Shown here piece by piece: positions 13,501-26,522 of a stretch of 64,000 nucleotides of DNA. Every line of letters begins with the position of its first letter. Position 1 is the first letter of the stretch. Below the pieces are notes generated by a model. It worked only from the letters and a program-made list of their open reading frames with translations. It was not told the DNA's origin and ran no database searches. This DNA comes from Chaenocephalus aceratus (Eukaryota > Chordata > Actinopteri > Perciformes > Channichthyidae). Location of the stretch: assembly GCA_023974075.1 (NCBI GenBank), contig JAMFTG010000565.1:71534-135533 (forward strand), written 5' to 3'. The position numbers were made by a program, and so were the translations under genes.

Positions 13501-16335
13501 TCTAAGGACAGAGGGTCTGAGGACAGAGGGTCTGAGGACAGAGGGTCTGAGGACAGAGGGCCGGGGACAGAGGGTCTGAGGACAGAGGGTCTAAGGACAG
13601 AGGGTCTGAGGACAAAGGGTCTAAGGATAGAGGGTCTGAGGACAGAAGGTCTAAGGACAGAGGGTCTGAGGACAGATGGTCTGAGGACAGAGGGTCTGAG
13701 GACAGAGGGTCTAAGGACAGAGGGTCTAAGGACAGAGGGTCTGAGGACAGAGGATCTGTGCTGTTGTATTTGCTGTAAAGTGTCTCTACTGTAGGCTATT
13801 TTTATTTTATGTACAGCACTTTGGCTCCACCAAACATCGTTTATAAATGTGCTATATAAATAAAACTTGATTTGATTCTTTTAATTGCTCTATATTTAAA
13901 TTAAAAGAGATGCAACCTCTTCTATCTGTGCAATAACATTTCTTTTTGTTACAACTGACAATTATTGATAAGCTGCAGAGATGATTTAAAAAGCTGATAG
14001 CAGTTTTATCAGCAAGTCTATTTATGTTTGTGTGTGTCTTTATTTGTGAATGAGGCATGAGCGTGATGGTGCTGCTGTCTCAGAGCTTAAGTTCTCTCAT
14101 TAGGATTCACATCATGTCATTATTCTCTAACTGGTAGAAGACTGTGGTTTAAAATAATGACTGAACTGGGAAATGTTCTTCATCTACATCAGGTTCAGAA
14201 GTGAAGGACTATAGTCTCTTCCTGAAACACTGCCTATAATCAGAGGTCATTAGTTTTGTTTTTCTTAAGAAATCTACAAAGAAAAATCAACATCATAAAA
14301 TAAACAGTAATGCTCCCACCAACCTGATCTGTGAGATGTAAGGCAGACACTGCAGCAAGGTCCTCACTTCACTCTCTTCCTCTGAGCAGCCTGTCAGCTC
14401 CACTTGTTTCTTCTCTGGTTGGAGTCTCAGCACTTCCAGCAGGATAGAGGTCTTTCTCTTTGAGAGGTCTATGAACCAGACTGCAGGAGCTGACTGGAGA
14501 ACAGACTGTAACGATGGAAGGACACTCAGGCCTGTTTCAGTCTCATAGTCCTTCAGGTGGGAGGCCAGATCCAGCAGGAAACCACTCTGATAGTCTTCAT
14601 CTTCTTCATCAGATATGTGAGGAAAAGGGAATGTAGGATATGTGCACACTGATGATAACAGCTGCAGTGTCTTCTCTCCTGTCTGCTGCTCTCTCTCTGC
14701 TGCTGCACAGAACAGAGTCCCAAAGAACTGGACTCCACGTGAGAGTCGAAACCAGGAACTGGAACGAGAATTGAACAGTTTGTTATCAGATGATGTCAAC
14801 AGCAGAGAGAGACTCTGATAGAGAGCGTTTCTGCTAAATGTCTACAAATACCTGCAAGTGAGCAGAACACAGTAAAGTCAATCAACCTCATATTGAAGGA
14901 ACCTTGCCGTTAAAAGGATCTGGATTTTGGAAAGCTTTCAGTAAATGAACCTTTCCCAACACGTGGCATCACTCAGCTCTTCTGCTGACTCACGACACAG
15001 ACACTAGTCCTGTTCCTCAAATCACTTCTTGTTTGCTTCCCAGGGATTCTGTTCGCCTGAGGGGATTTTACTTTGTGAATGAGTTTTGTTTGTAGAATGA
15101 TATTCCCAATATAATAATGTAAACAGTGGAACAACAACATCTAGTCACTATCACGTAGAAGAGAACATCACATCGTGAAACTGTTCACTTTGCTCCTGAG
15201 ATAATACAAATGTGAATCAGAGTTTAGTAACACCTCCTCTGTCTCTGATGACTAGAAGTTATGATTGTTCACGTGTCTGAAGTCTGTATTTAAAGCTCAC
15301 CATACAGTCTTTAGAGGTTTCATTAGAGTCAGTAAAGTTGAAGCTAGTATCCGTTAAAGAGGTAGATACTTGTTGTGCCTTTATTCGTAGACACAGCGTA
15401 CCTCCCTATCTCTCATCAATTTCCAACTAAGGCTCCAGTGGGGACCTTGTTCCCCGAGTGTGCCTCTCCACCTCTGTTTCTTCCTCTCTCACTTGCTACC
15501 CTTTGCCCTCAACCTATCCTAAGGGAGTGCTTGTTCTTCCATCTGTCTGTCTGTGTCTGTGTATTCTCTTGTTCCGATTAACCCAGCCAACTCTTTGTTC
15601 TTGTTTTGTATCTATCTCTACGCCGGGATCCGGAGTCGAGGCTGATCCTCTTGCTGTAGTCCTGTGTCCTGGATCCTCTATTCTGAGTTCTGGACTAAGT
15701 CGTGGACTTCGGGTCGTGGCTGAACCTGTCTCTGCGGTCCTGCCTGGGTCTCGTCATGCTGCTTCCCTGATGGCTTCCTCAGGACTGTAGCTGACATCCT
15801 CGTGGATTCATCTTCTCATTACAGACACATGCATTTCCTAACATTCGGTCTATATGCTGTGAAATGTATTATCTCTTGGATTTACACACGGCATCTATTG
15901 CACGTCTGTCCGTCCTGGAGAGGGATCCCTCCTCTGCTGCTCTCCCTGAGGTTTCTCCATGTTCCCTTAAACTGTGGGTTTCTCTGGAAGTGTTTCCTTG
16001 TACGATGTGAGGGTCTAAGGACAGAGGGTCTAAGGACAGAGGGTCTGAGGACAGAGGGTCTAAGGACAGAGGGTCTGAGGACAGAGGGTCTGAGGACAGA
16101 GGGTCTAAGGACAGAGGGTCTAAGGACAGAGGGTCTAAGGACAGAGGGTCTGAGGACAGAGGGTCTGAGGACAGAGGGTCTGAGGACAGAGGGTCTGAGG
16201 ACAGAGGGTCTGAGGACAGAGGATCTAAGGACAGAGGGTCTGAGGACAGAGGGTCTGAGGACAGAGGGTCTAAGGACAGAGGATCTAAGGACAGAGGGTC
16301 TAAGGACAGAGGGTCTGAGGACAGAGGGTCTAAGG

Positions 16336-16388
<53 letters not shown>

Positions 16389-19300
16389 GTTTATTTATAT
16401 AGCCTAATATCACAAATGTTACATTTGTCTCAGTGGTCTTCACAGTGTGTACAGAATATCAGTATGACAATACGACACCCTCTGTCCTTAGACCCTCTGT
16501 CCTTAGACCCTCACATCGTACAAGGAAAAACTTCCAGAGAAAACCCAGTTTAAAGGGAACATGGAGAAACCTCAGGGAGAGCAACAGAGGAGGATCCCTC
16601 TCCCAGGACGGACAGACGTGCAATAGATGCCGTGTGTAAATTGACAAGATAATACATTTGCAACATAGGTAGTCCAAATGTTTGGAAATGCATGTGTGTA
16701 TAATAGGAAGATGAATCCACGAGGATATCCATCAGGACCGATGATCCAGGACCACAGCCACGACTCAAGATGCAGGGCTCGCGATCCAGGACTCAGGATC
16801 ATCCATGACTCCGGATCCCGGCGTATATAGACACCAAAAAGAAAGCCATGTGGGGAAGCTGGGTTAATCGGAACATGAGAGGACACAGGTACAGACAGAG
16901 AGAAGGGAGAAGCAAGATGTCCCCGACACACTAAGCCTATATCAGCAAAACTAGGGGCTGAATCTAATCAGCCCTAACTATAAGCTTTATCAAAAAGGAA
17001 GGTCTTAAGCGCACTCTTAAAAACGGATAGGGTGTCTGCCGCCCGAACACAAACTGGAAGCTGATTCCACAAATGTGGAGCTTGATAAGAAAAGGCTCTG
17101 GCTCCCATTGTACTTTTAGAGATTCTAGGAACAACCAACAACCCTGCATTCTTGGAACGCAATGCCCTAGTAGGCCAGTAGGGTATAAGGAGTTCTTTAA
17201 GGTAAGATGGCGCCTGCCCATTAAGGGCTTTGTAGGCGAGAAGAAGAATTTTAAATTCTATCCTGTGTTCTATAGGGAGCCAGTGTAAGGCAGCCAGAAC
17301 AGGAGTAATGTGGTCCCTTTTCCTAACTCTGGTTAGTACACGAGCCGCAGCATTTTGCTTTTTCAAGCAGTATCACGATAGACGATATATATCACGATAT
17401 TTTTTCATGTCGGTTATTATGGTTATTTTTCAAGTTACTTAACAGTACAAGCACCTACAAGGTAACAGAAACTAAAACAAAAAGGAGTAACAGACCAACA
17501 TAGCATTTCAAGCTGGTTTTATTTCTGAAATGAAACCCTGAATGAACAATTCAACATTTTGATATGGCTTCAAGGCACAGTTTCTCAGTATAAAAATGAA
17601 CTTTCTGAGGTAGCACTAGCAGTGAACATCAATAAACATGAAAAGGAGGGTAAAACATAACTAAGTAAAACATCAATGAGGAGAAGTCAGTGCCAAACAA
17701 TTCAAATGTAAACTTTAGACTTGAAGTGCAATAAAAGACTTTAGCATAACTGAAGGGAAAAGTTTTTTGTTTTTTTTATAGTTTTCTTTTCAAATATTTT
17801 TTTTTTTCAATATATATATATATTTTTTTATCACGATAGATACGATATCTCTGAAAAAGCATATCGTGGAGACCTAATATCGTCACGACGATATATATCG
17901 TCATATCGCCCACCCCTACTGTAAAGTGTCTCTACTGTAGGCTATTTTTATTCTATGTACAGCACTTTGGCTCCACCAAAAATCGTTTATAAATGTGCTA
18001 TATAAATAAAACTTGATTTGATTCTTTTAATTGCTCTATATTTAAATTAAAAGAGATGCAACCTCTTCTATCTGTGCAATAACATTTCTTTTTGTTACAA
18101 CTGATTATTGATAAGCTGCAGAGATGATTTAAAAAGCTGATAGCAGTTTAATCAGCAAGTTTATTTATGTTTGTGTGTGTCTTTATTTGTGAATGAGGCA
18201 TGAGCGTGATGGTGCTGCTGTCTCAGAGCTTAAGTTCTCTCATTAGGATTCACATCAAGTCATTATTCTCTAACTGGTAGAAGACTGTGGTTTAAAATAA
18301 TGACTGAACTGGGAAATGTTATTCATCTACATCAGGTTCAGAAGTGAAGGACTATAGTCTCTTCCTGAAACACTGCCTATAATCAGAGGTCATTAGTTTT
18401 GTTTTTCTTAAGAAATCCACGAAGAAAAATCAACATCATAAAATAAACAGTAATGGTCCCACCAACCTGAGCTGTGAGATGAAAGGCAGACACTGCAGCA
18501 AGGTCCTCACTTCACCCTCTTCCTCTGAGCAGCCTGTCAGCTCCACTTGTTTCTTCTCTGGTTGGAGTCTCAGCACTTCCAGCAGGATGGAGGTCTTTCT
18601 CTTTGAGAGGTCTATGATCCAGACTGCAGGAGCTGACTGGAGAACAGACTGTAACGATGGAAGGACACTCAGGCCTGTTTCAGTCTCACAGTCCTTCAGG
18701 TGGGAGGCCAGATCCAGCAGGAAACCACTCTGATATTCTTCACCATCAGATATGTGAGGAAGAGGGAATGTAGGATATGTGCACACTGATGATAACAGCT
18801 GCAGTGTCTTCTCTCCTGTCTGCTGCTCTCTCTCTGCTGCTGCACAGAACAGAGTCCCAAAGAACTGGACTCCACGTGAGAGGTCCAACCAGAAACTGGA
18901 ACGAGAATTGAACAGTTTGTTATCAGATGATGTCAACAGCAGAGAGAGACTCTGATAGAGAGCGTTTCTGCTAAATGTCTACAAATACCTGCAAGTGAGC
19001 AGAACACAGTAAAGCCAATCAACCTCATATTGAAGGAACCTTGCCGTTAAAAGGATCTGGATTTTGGAAAGCTTTCAGTAAATGAACCTTTCCCAACACG
19101 TGTCATCACTCAGCTCTTCTGCTGACTCACGACACAGACACTAGTCCTGTTCCTCAAATCACTTCTTGTTTGCTTCCCAGGGATTCTGTTCGCCTGAGGG
19201 GATTTTACTTTGTGAATGAGTTTTGTTTGTAGAATGATATTCCCAATATAATAATGTAAACAGTGGAACAACAACATCTAGTCACTATCACGTAGAAGAG

Positions 19301-22300
19301 AACATCACATCGAGAAACTGTTCACTTTGCTCCTGAGATAATACAAATGTGAATCAGAGTTTAGTAACACCTCCTCTGTCTCTGATGACTAGAAGTTATG
19401 ATTGTTCACGTGTCTGAAGTCTGTATTTAAAGCTCACCATACAGTCTTTAGAGGTTTCATTAGAGTCAGTAAAGTTGAAGCTAGTATCCGTTAAAGAGGT
19501 AGATACTTGTTGTGCCTTTATTCGTAGACACAGCGTACCTCCCTATCTCTCATCAATTTCCAACTAAGGCTCCAGTGGGGACCTTGTTCCCCGAGTGTGC
19601 CTCTCCACCTCTGTTTCTTACTCTCTCACTTGCTACCCTTTGCCCTCAACCTATCCTAAGGGAGTGCTTGTTCTTCCGTCTGTCTGTCTGTGTCTGTGTA
19701 TTCTCTTGTTCCGATTAACCCAGCCAACTCTTTGTTCTTGTTTTGTATCTATCTCTACGCCGGGATCCGGAGTCGAGGCCGATCCTCTTGCTGTCGTCCT
19801 GTGTCCTGGATCCTCTATTCTGAGTTCTGGATTAAGTCGTGGACTTCGGGTCGTGGCTGAACCTGTCTCTGCGGTCCTGCCTTGGGTCTCGTCATGCTGC
19901 TTCCCTGATGGCTTCCACAGGATTGTAGCTGACATCCTCGTGGATTCATCTTCTCATCACAGACACATGCATTTCCTAACATTCGGTCTATATGCTGTAA
20001 AATGTATTATCTCTTCCATTTACACACGGCATCTATTGCACGTCTGTCCGTCCTGGGAGAGGGATCCCTCCTCTGCTGCTCTCCCTGAGGTTTCTCCATG
20101 TTCCCTTAAACTGTGGGGTTTCTCTGGAAGTGTTTCCTTCTACGATGTGAGGGTCTAAGGACAGAGGGTCTAAGGACTGAGGGTCTAAGGACAGAGGGTC
20201 TAAGGACTGAGGGTCTAAGGACAGAGGGTCTAAGGACTGAGGGTCTAAGGACAGAGGGTCTGAGGACAGATGGTCCGAGGACAGAGGATCTGAGGACAGA
20301 GGGTCTAAGGACAGAGGGTCTGAGGACAGAGGGTCCGAGGACAGAGGATCTGAGGACAGAGGGTCTAAGGACAGAGGGTCTGAGGACAGAGGGTCTAAGG
20401 ACAGAGGGTCTGAGGACAGAGGGTCTGAGGACAGAGGGTCTGTGCTGTTGTATTTGCTGTAAAGTGTCTCTACTGTAGGCTATTTTTATTCTATGTACAG
20501 CACTTTGGCTCCACCAAACATCATTTATAAATGTGCTATATAAATAAAACTTGATTTGATTCTTTTAATTGCTCTATATTTAAATTAAAAGAGATGCAAC
20601 CTCCTCTATCTGTGCAATAACATTTGTCTTTGTTACAACTGATTATTGATAAGCTGCAGAGATGATTTAAAAAGCTGATAGCAGTTTAATCAGCAAGTTT
20701 ATTTATGTTTGTGTGTGTCTTTATTTGTGAATGAGGCATGAGCGTGATGGTGCTGCTGTCTCAGAGCTTAAGTTCTCTCATTAGGATTCACATCATGTCA
20801 TTATTCTCTAACTGGTAGAAGACTGTGGTTTAAAATAATGACTGAACTGGGAAATGTTATTCATCTACATCAGGTTCAGAAGTGAAGGACTATAGTCTCT
20901 TCCTGAAACACTGCCTATAATCAGATGTCATTAGTTTTGTTTTTCTTAAGAAATCCACGAAGAAAAATCCACATCATAAAATAAACAGTAATGCTCCCAC
21001 CAACCTGATCTTTGAGATGAAAGGCAGACACTGCAGCAAGGTCCTCACTTCACCCTCTTCCTCTGAGCAGCCTGTCAGCTCCACTTGTTTCTTCTCTGGT
21101 TGGAGTCTCAGCACTTCCAGCAGGATAGAGGTCTTTCTCTTTGAGAGGTCTATGATCCAGACTGCAGGAGCTGACTGGAGAACAGACTGTAACGATGGAA
21201 GGACACTCAGGCCTGTTTCAGTCTCACAGTCCTTCAGGTGGGAGTACAGATCCAGCAGGAAACCACTCTGATATTCTTCACCACCATCATCATCAGATAT
21301 GTGAGGAAGAGGGAATGTAGGATATGTGCACACTGATGATAACAGCTGCAGTGTCTTCTCTCCTGTCTGCTGCTCTCTCTCTGCTGCTGCACAGAACAGA
21401 GTCCCAAAGAACTGGACTCCACGTGAGAGGTCCAACCAGAAACTGGAACGAGAATTGAACAGTTTGTTATCAGATGATGTCAACAGCAGAGAGAGACTCT
21501 GATAGAGAGCGTTTCTGCTAAATGTCTACAAATACCTGCAAGTGAGCAGAACACAGTAAAGCCAATCAACCTCATATTGAAGGAACCTTGCCGTTAAAAG
21601 GATCTGGATTTTGGAAAGCTTTCAGTAAATGAACCTTTCCCAACACGTGGCATCACTCAGCTCTTCTGCTGACTCACGACACAGACACTAGTCCTGTTCC
21701 TCAAATCACTTCTTATTTGCTTCCCAGGGATTCTGTTCGCCTGAGGGGATTTTACTTTGTGAATGAGTTTTGTTTGTAGAATGATATTCCCAATATAATA
21801 ATGTAAACAGTGGAACAACAACATCTAGTCACTATCACGTAGAAGAGAACATCACATCGTGAAACTGTTCACTTTGCTCCTGAGATAATACAAATGTGAA
21901 TCAGAGTTTAGTAACACCTCCTCTGTCTCTGATGACTAGAAGTTATGATTGTTCACGTGTCTGAAGTCTGTATTTAAAGCTCACCATACAGTCTTTAGAG
22001 GTTTCATTAGAGTCAGTAAAGTTGAAGCTAGTATCCGTTAAAGAGGTAGATACTTGTTGTGCCTTTATTCGTAGACACAGCGTACCTCCCTATCTCTCAT
22101 CAATTTCCAACTAAGGCTCCAGTGGGGACCTTGTTCCCCGAGTGTGCCTCTCCACCTCTGTTTCTTACTCTCTCACTTGCTACCCTTTGCCCTCAACCTA
22201 TCCTAAGGGAGTGCTTGTTCTTCCATCTGTCTGTCTGTGTCTGTGTATTCTCTTGTTCCGATTAACCCAGCCAACTCTTTGTTCTTGTCTTGTATCTATC

Positions 22301-25300
22301 TCTACGCCGGGATCCGGAGTCGAGGCTGATCCTCTTGCTGTCGTCCTGTGTCCTGGATCCTCTATCCTGAGTTCTGGATTAAGTCGTGGACTTCGGGTCG
22401 TGGCTGAACCTGTCTCTGCGGTCCTGCCTGGGTCTCGTCATGCTGCTTCCCTGATGGCTTCCACAGGATTGTAGCTGACATCCTCGTGGATTCATCTTCT
22501 CATTACAGACACATGCATTTCCTAACATTCGGTCTATTTGCTGTAAAATGTATTATCTCTTGGATTTACACACGGCATCTATTGCAGTCTGTCCGTCCTG
22601 GAGAGGGATCCCTCCTCTGCTGCTCTCCCTGAGGTTTCTCCCATGTTCCCTTTAAACTGTGGGTTTCTCTGGAAGTGTTTCCTTGTACGATGTGAGGGTC
22701 TAAGGACAGAGGGTCTAAGGACAGAGGGTCTGAGGACAGAGGGTCTAAGGACAGAGGGTCTAAGGACAGAGGGTCTAAGAACAGAGGGTCTGAGGACAGA
22801 GGGTCTGAGGACAGAGGGTCTGAGGACAGAGAGTCTGAGGACAGAGGGTCTGAGGACAGTGGGTCTGAGGACAGAGGGTCTGAGGACAGAGGGTCTAAGA
22901 ACAGAGGGTCTGAGGACAGAGGGTCTAAGGACAGAGGGTCTGAGGACAGAGGGTCTGAGGACAGAGGGCCGGGGACAGAGGGTCTGAGGACAGAGGGTCT
23001 AAGGACAGAGGGTCTGAGGACAAAGGGTCTAAGGATAGAGGGTCTGAGGACAGAAGGTCTAAGGACAGAGGGTCTGAGGACAGATGGTCTGAGGACAGAG
23101 GGTCTGAGGACAGAGGGTCTAAGGACAGAGGGTCTGAGGACAGAGGGTCTGAGGACAGAGGGCCGGGGACAGAGGGTCTGAGGACAGAGGGTCTAAGGAC
23201 AGAGGGTCTGAGGACAGAGGGTCTGAGGACAGAGGGTCTGAGGACAGAGAGTCTGAGGACAGAGGGTCTGAGGACAGAGGGTCTAAGGACAGAGGGTCTA
23301 AGAACAGAGGGTCTGAGGACAGAGGGTCTGAGGACAGAGGGTCTGAGGACAGAGGGTCTGAGGACAGAGAGTCTGAGGACAGAGGGTCTGAGGACAGTGG
23401 GTCTAAGGACAGAGGGTCTGAGGACAGAGGGTCTAAGAACAGAGGGTCTGAGGACAGAGGGCCGGGGACAGAGGGTCTGAGGACAGAGGGTCTAAGGACA
23501 GAGGGTCTGAGGACAAAGGGTCTAAGGATAGAGGGTCTGAGGACAGAAGGTCTAAGGACAGAGGGTCTGAGGACAGATGGTCTGAGGACAGAGGGTCTGA
23601 GGACAGAGGGTCTAAGGACAGAGGGTCTAAGGACAGAGGGTCTGAGGACAGAGGGTCTGAGGACAGAGGGCCGGGGACAGAGGGTCTGAGGACAGAGGGT
23701 CTAAGGACAGAGGGTCTGAGGACAAAGGGTCTAAGGATAGAGGGTCTGAGGACAGAAGGTCTAAGGACAGAGGGTCTGAGGACAGATGGTCTGAGGACAG
23801 AGGGTCTGAGGACAGAGGGTCTAAGGACAGAGGGTCTAAGGACAGAGGGTCTGAGGACAGAGGGTCTGAGGACAGAGGATCTGTGCTGTTGTATTTGCTG
23901 TAAAGTGTCTCTACTGTAGGCTATTTTTATTTTATGTACAGCACTTTGGCTCCACCAAACATCGTTTATAAATGTGCTATATAAATAAAACTTGACTTGA
24001 TTCTTTTAATTGCTCTATATTTAAATTAAAAGAGATGCAACCTCCTCTATCTGTGCAATAACATTTGTCTTTGTTACAACTGATTATTGATAAGCTGCAG
24101 AGATGATTTAAAAAGCTGATAGCAGTTTAATCAGCAAGTCTATTTATGTTTGTGTGTGTCTTTATTTGTGAATGAGGCATGAGCGTGATGGTGCTGCTGT
24201 CTCAGAGCTTAAGTTCTCTCATTAGGATTCACATCATGTCATTATTCTCTAACTGGTAGAAGACTGTGGTTTAAAATAATGACTGAACTGGGAAATGTTC
24301 TTCATCTACATCAGGTTCAGAAGGGAAGGACTATAGTCTCTTCCTGAAACACTGCCTATAATCAGAGGTCATTAGTTTTGTTTTTCTTAAGAAATCCACG
24401 AAGAAAAATCCACATCATAAAATAAACAGTAATGCTCCCACCAACCTGATCTTTGAGATGTAAGGCAGACACTGCAGCAAGGTCCTCACTTCACTCTCTT
24501 CCTCTGAGCAGCCTCTCAGCTCCACTTGTTTCTTCTCTGGTTGGAGTCTCAGCACTTCCAGCAGGATAGAGGTCTTTCTCTTTGAGAGGTCTATGATCCA
24601 GACTGAAGGAGCTGACTGGAGAACAGACTGTAACGATGGAAGGACACTCAGACCTGTTTTAGTCTCACAGTCCTTCAGGTGGGAGTACAGATCCAGCAGG
24701 AAACCACTCTGATATTCATCACCACCATCACCATATATGTGAGGAAGAGGGAATGTAGGATATGTGCACACTGATGATAACAGCTGCAGTGTCTTCTCTC
24801 CTGTCTGCTGCTCTCTCTCTGCTGCTGCACAGAACAGAGTCCCAAAGAGCTGGACTCCACGTGAGCGTCCAAACCTGGAACTGGAACGAGAATTGAACAG
24901 TTTGTTATCAGATGATGTCAACAGCAGAGAGAGACTCTGATAGAGAGCGTTTCTGCTAAATGTCTACAAATACCTGCAAGTGAGCAGAACACAGTAAAGC
25001 CAATCAACCTCATATTGAAGGAACCTTGCCGTTAAAAGGATCTGGATTTTGGAAAGCTTTCAGTAAATGAACCTTTCCCAACACGTGGCATCACTCAGCT
25101 CTTCTGCTGACTCACGACACAGACACTAGTCCTGTTCCTCAAATCACTTCTTGTTTGCTTCCCAGGGATTCTGTTCGCCTGAGGGGATTTTACTTTGTGA
25201 ATGAGTTTTGTTTGTAGAATGATATTCCCAATATAATAATGTAAACAGTGGAACAACAACATCTAGTCACTATCACGTAGAAGAGAACATCACATCGTGA

Positions 25301-26473
25301 AACTGTTCACTTTGCTCCTGAGATAATACAAATGTGAATCAGAGTTTAGTAACACCTCCTCTGTCTCTGATGACTAGAAGTTATGATTGTTCACGTGTCT
25401 GAAGTCTGTATTTAAAGCTCACCATACAGTCTTTAGAGGTTTCATTAGAGTCAGTAAAGTTGAAGCTAGTATCCGTTAAAGAGGTAGATACTTGTTGTGC
25501 CTTTATTCGTAGACACAGCGTACCTCCCTATCTCTCATCAATTTCCAACTAAGGCTCCAGTGGGGACCTTGTTCCCCGAGTGTGCCTCTCCACCTCTGTT
25601 TCTTACTCTCTCACTTGCTACCCTTTGCCCTCAACCTATCCTAAGGGAGTGCTTGTTCTTCCATCTCTCTGTCTGTGTCTGTGACTTCTCTTGTTCCGAT
25701 TAACCCAGCCAACTCTTTGTTCTTGTCTTGTATCTATCTCTACGCCGGGATCCGGAGTCGAGGCTGATCCTCTTGCTGTAGTCCTGTGTCCTGGATCCTC
25801 TATTCTGAGTTCTGGACTAAGTCGTGGACTTCGGGTCGTGGCTGAACCTGTCTCTGCGGTCCTGCCTTGGGTCTCGTCATGCTGCTTCCCTGATGGCTTC
25901 CTCAGGACTGTAGCTGACATCCTCGTGGATTCATCTTCTCATTACAGACACATGCATTTCCTAACATTCGGTCTATATGCTGTGAAATGTATTATCTCTT
26001 GGATTTACACACGGCATCTATTGCACGTCTGTCCGTCCTGGAGAGGGATCCCTCCTCTGCTGCTCTCCCTGAGGTTTCTCCATGTTCCCTTAAACTGTGG
26101 GTTTCTCTGGAAGTGTTTCCTTGTACGATGTGAGGGTCTAAGGACAGAGGGTCTAAGGACAGAGGGTCTGAGGACAGAGGGTCTAAGGACAGAGGGTCTG
26201 AGGACAGAGGGTCTGAGGACAGAGGGTCTAAGGACAGAGGGTCTAAGGACAGAGGGTCTAAGGACAGAGGGTCTGAAGACAGAGGGTCTGAGGACAGAGG
26301 GTCTGAGGACAGAGGGTCTGAGGACAGAGGGTCTGAGGACAGAGGGTCTGAGGACAGAGGATCTAAGGACAGAGGGTCTGAGGACAGAGGGTCTGAGGAC
26401 AGAGGGTCTAAGGACAGAGGATCTAAGGACAGAGGGTCTAAGGACAGAGGGTCTGAGGACAGAGGGTCTAAGG

Positions 26474-26522
<49 letters not shown>

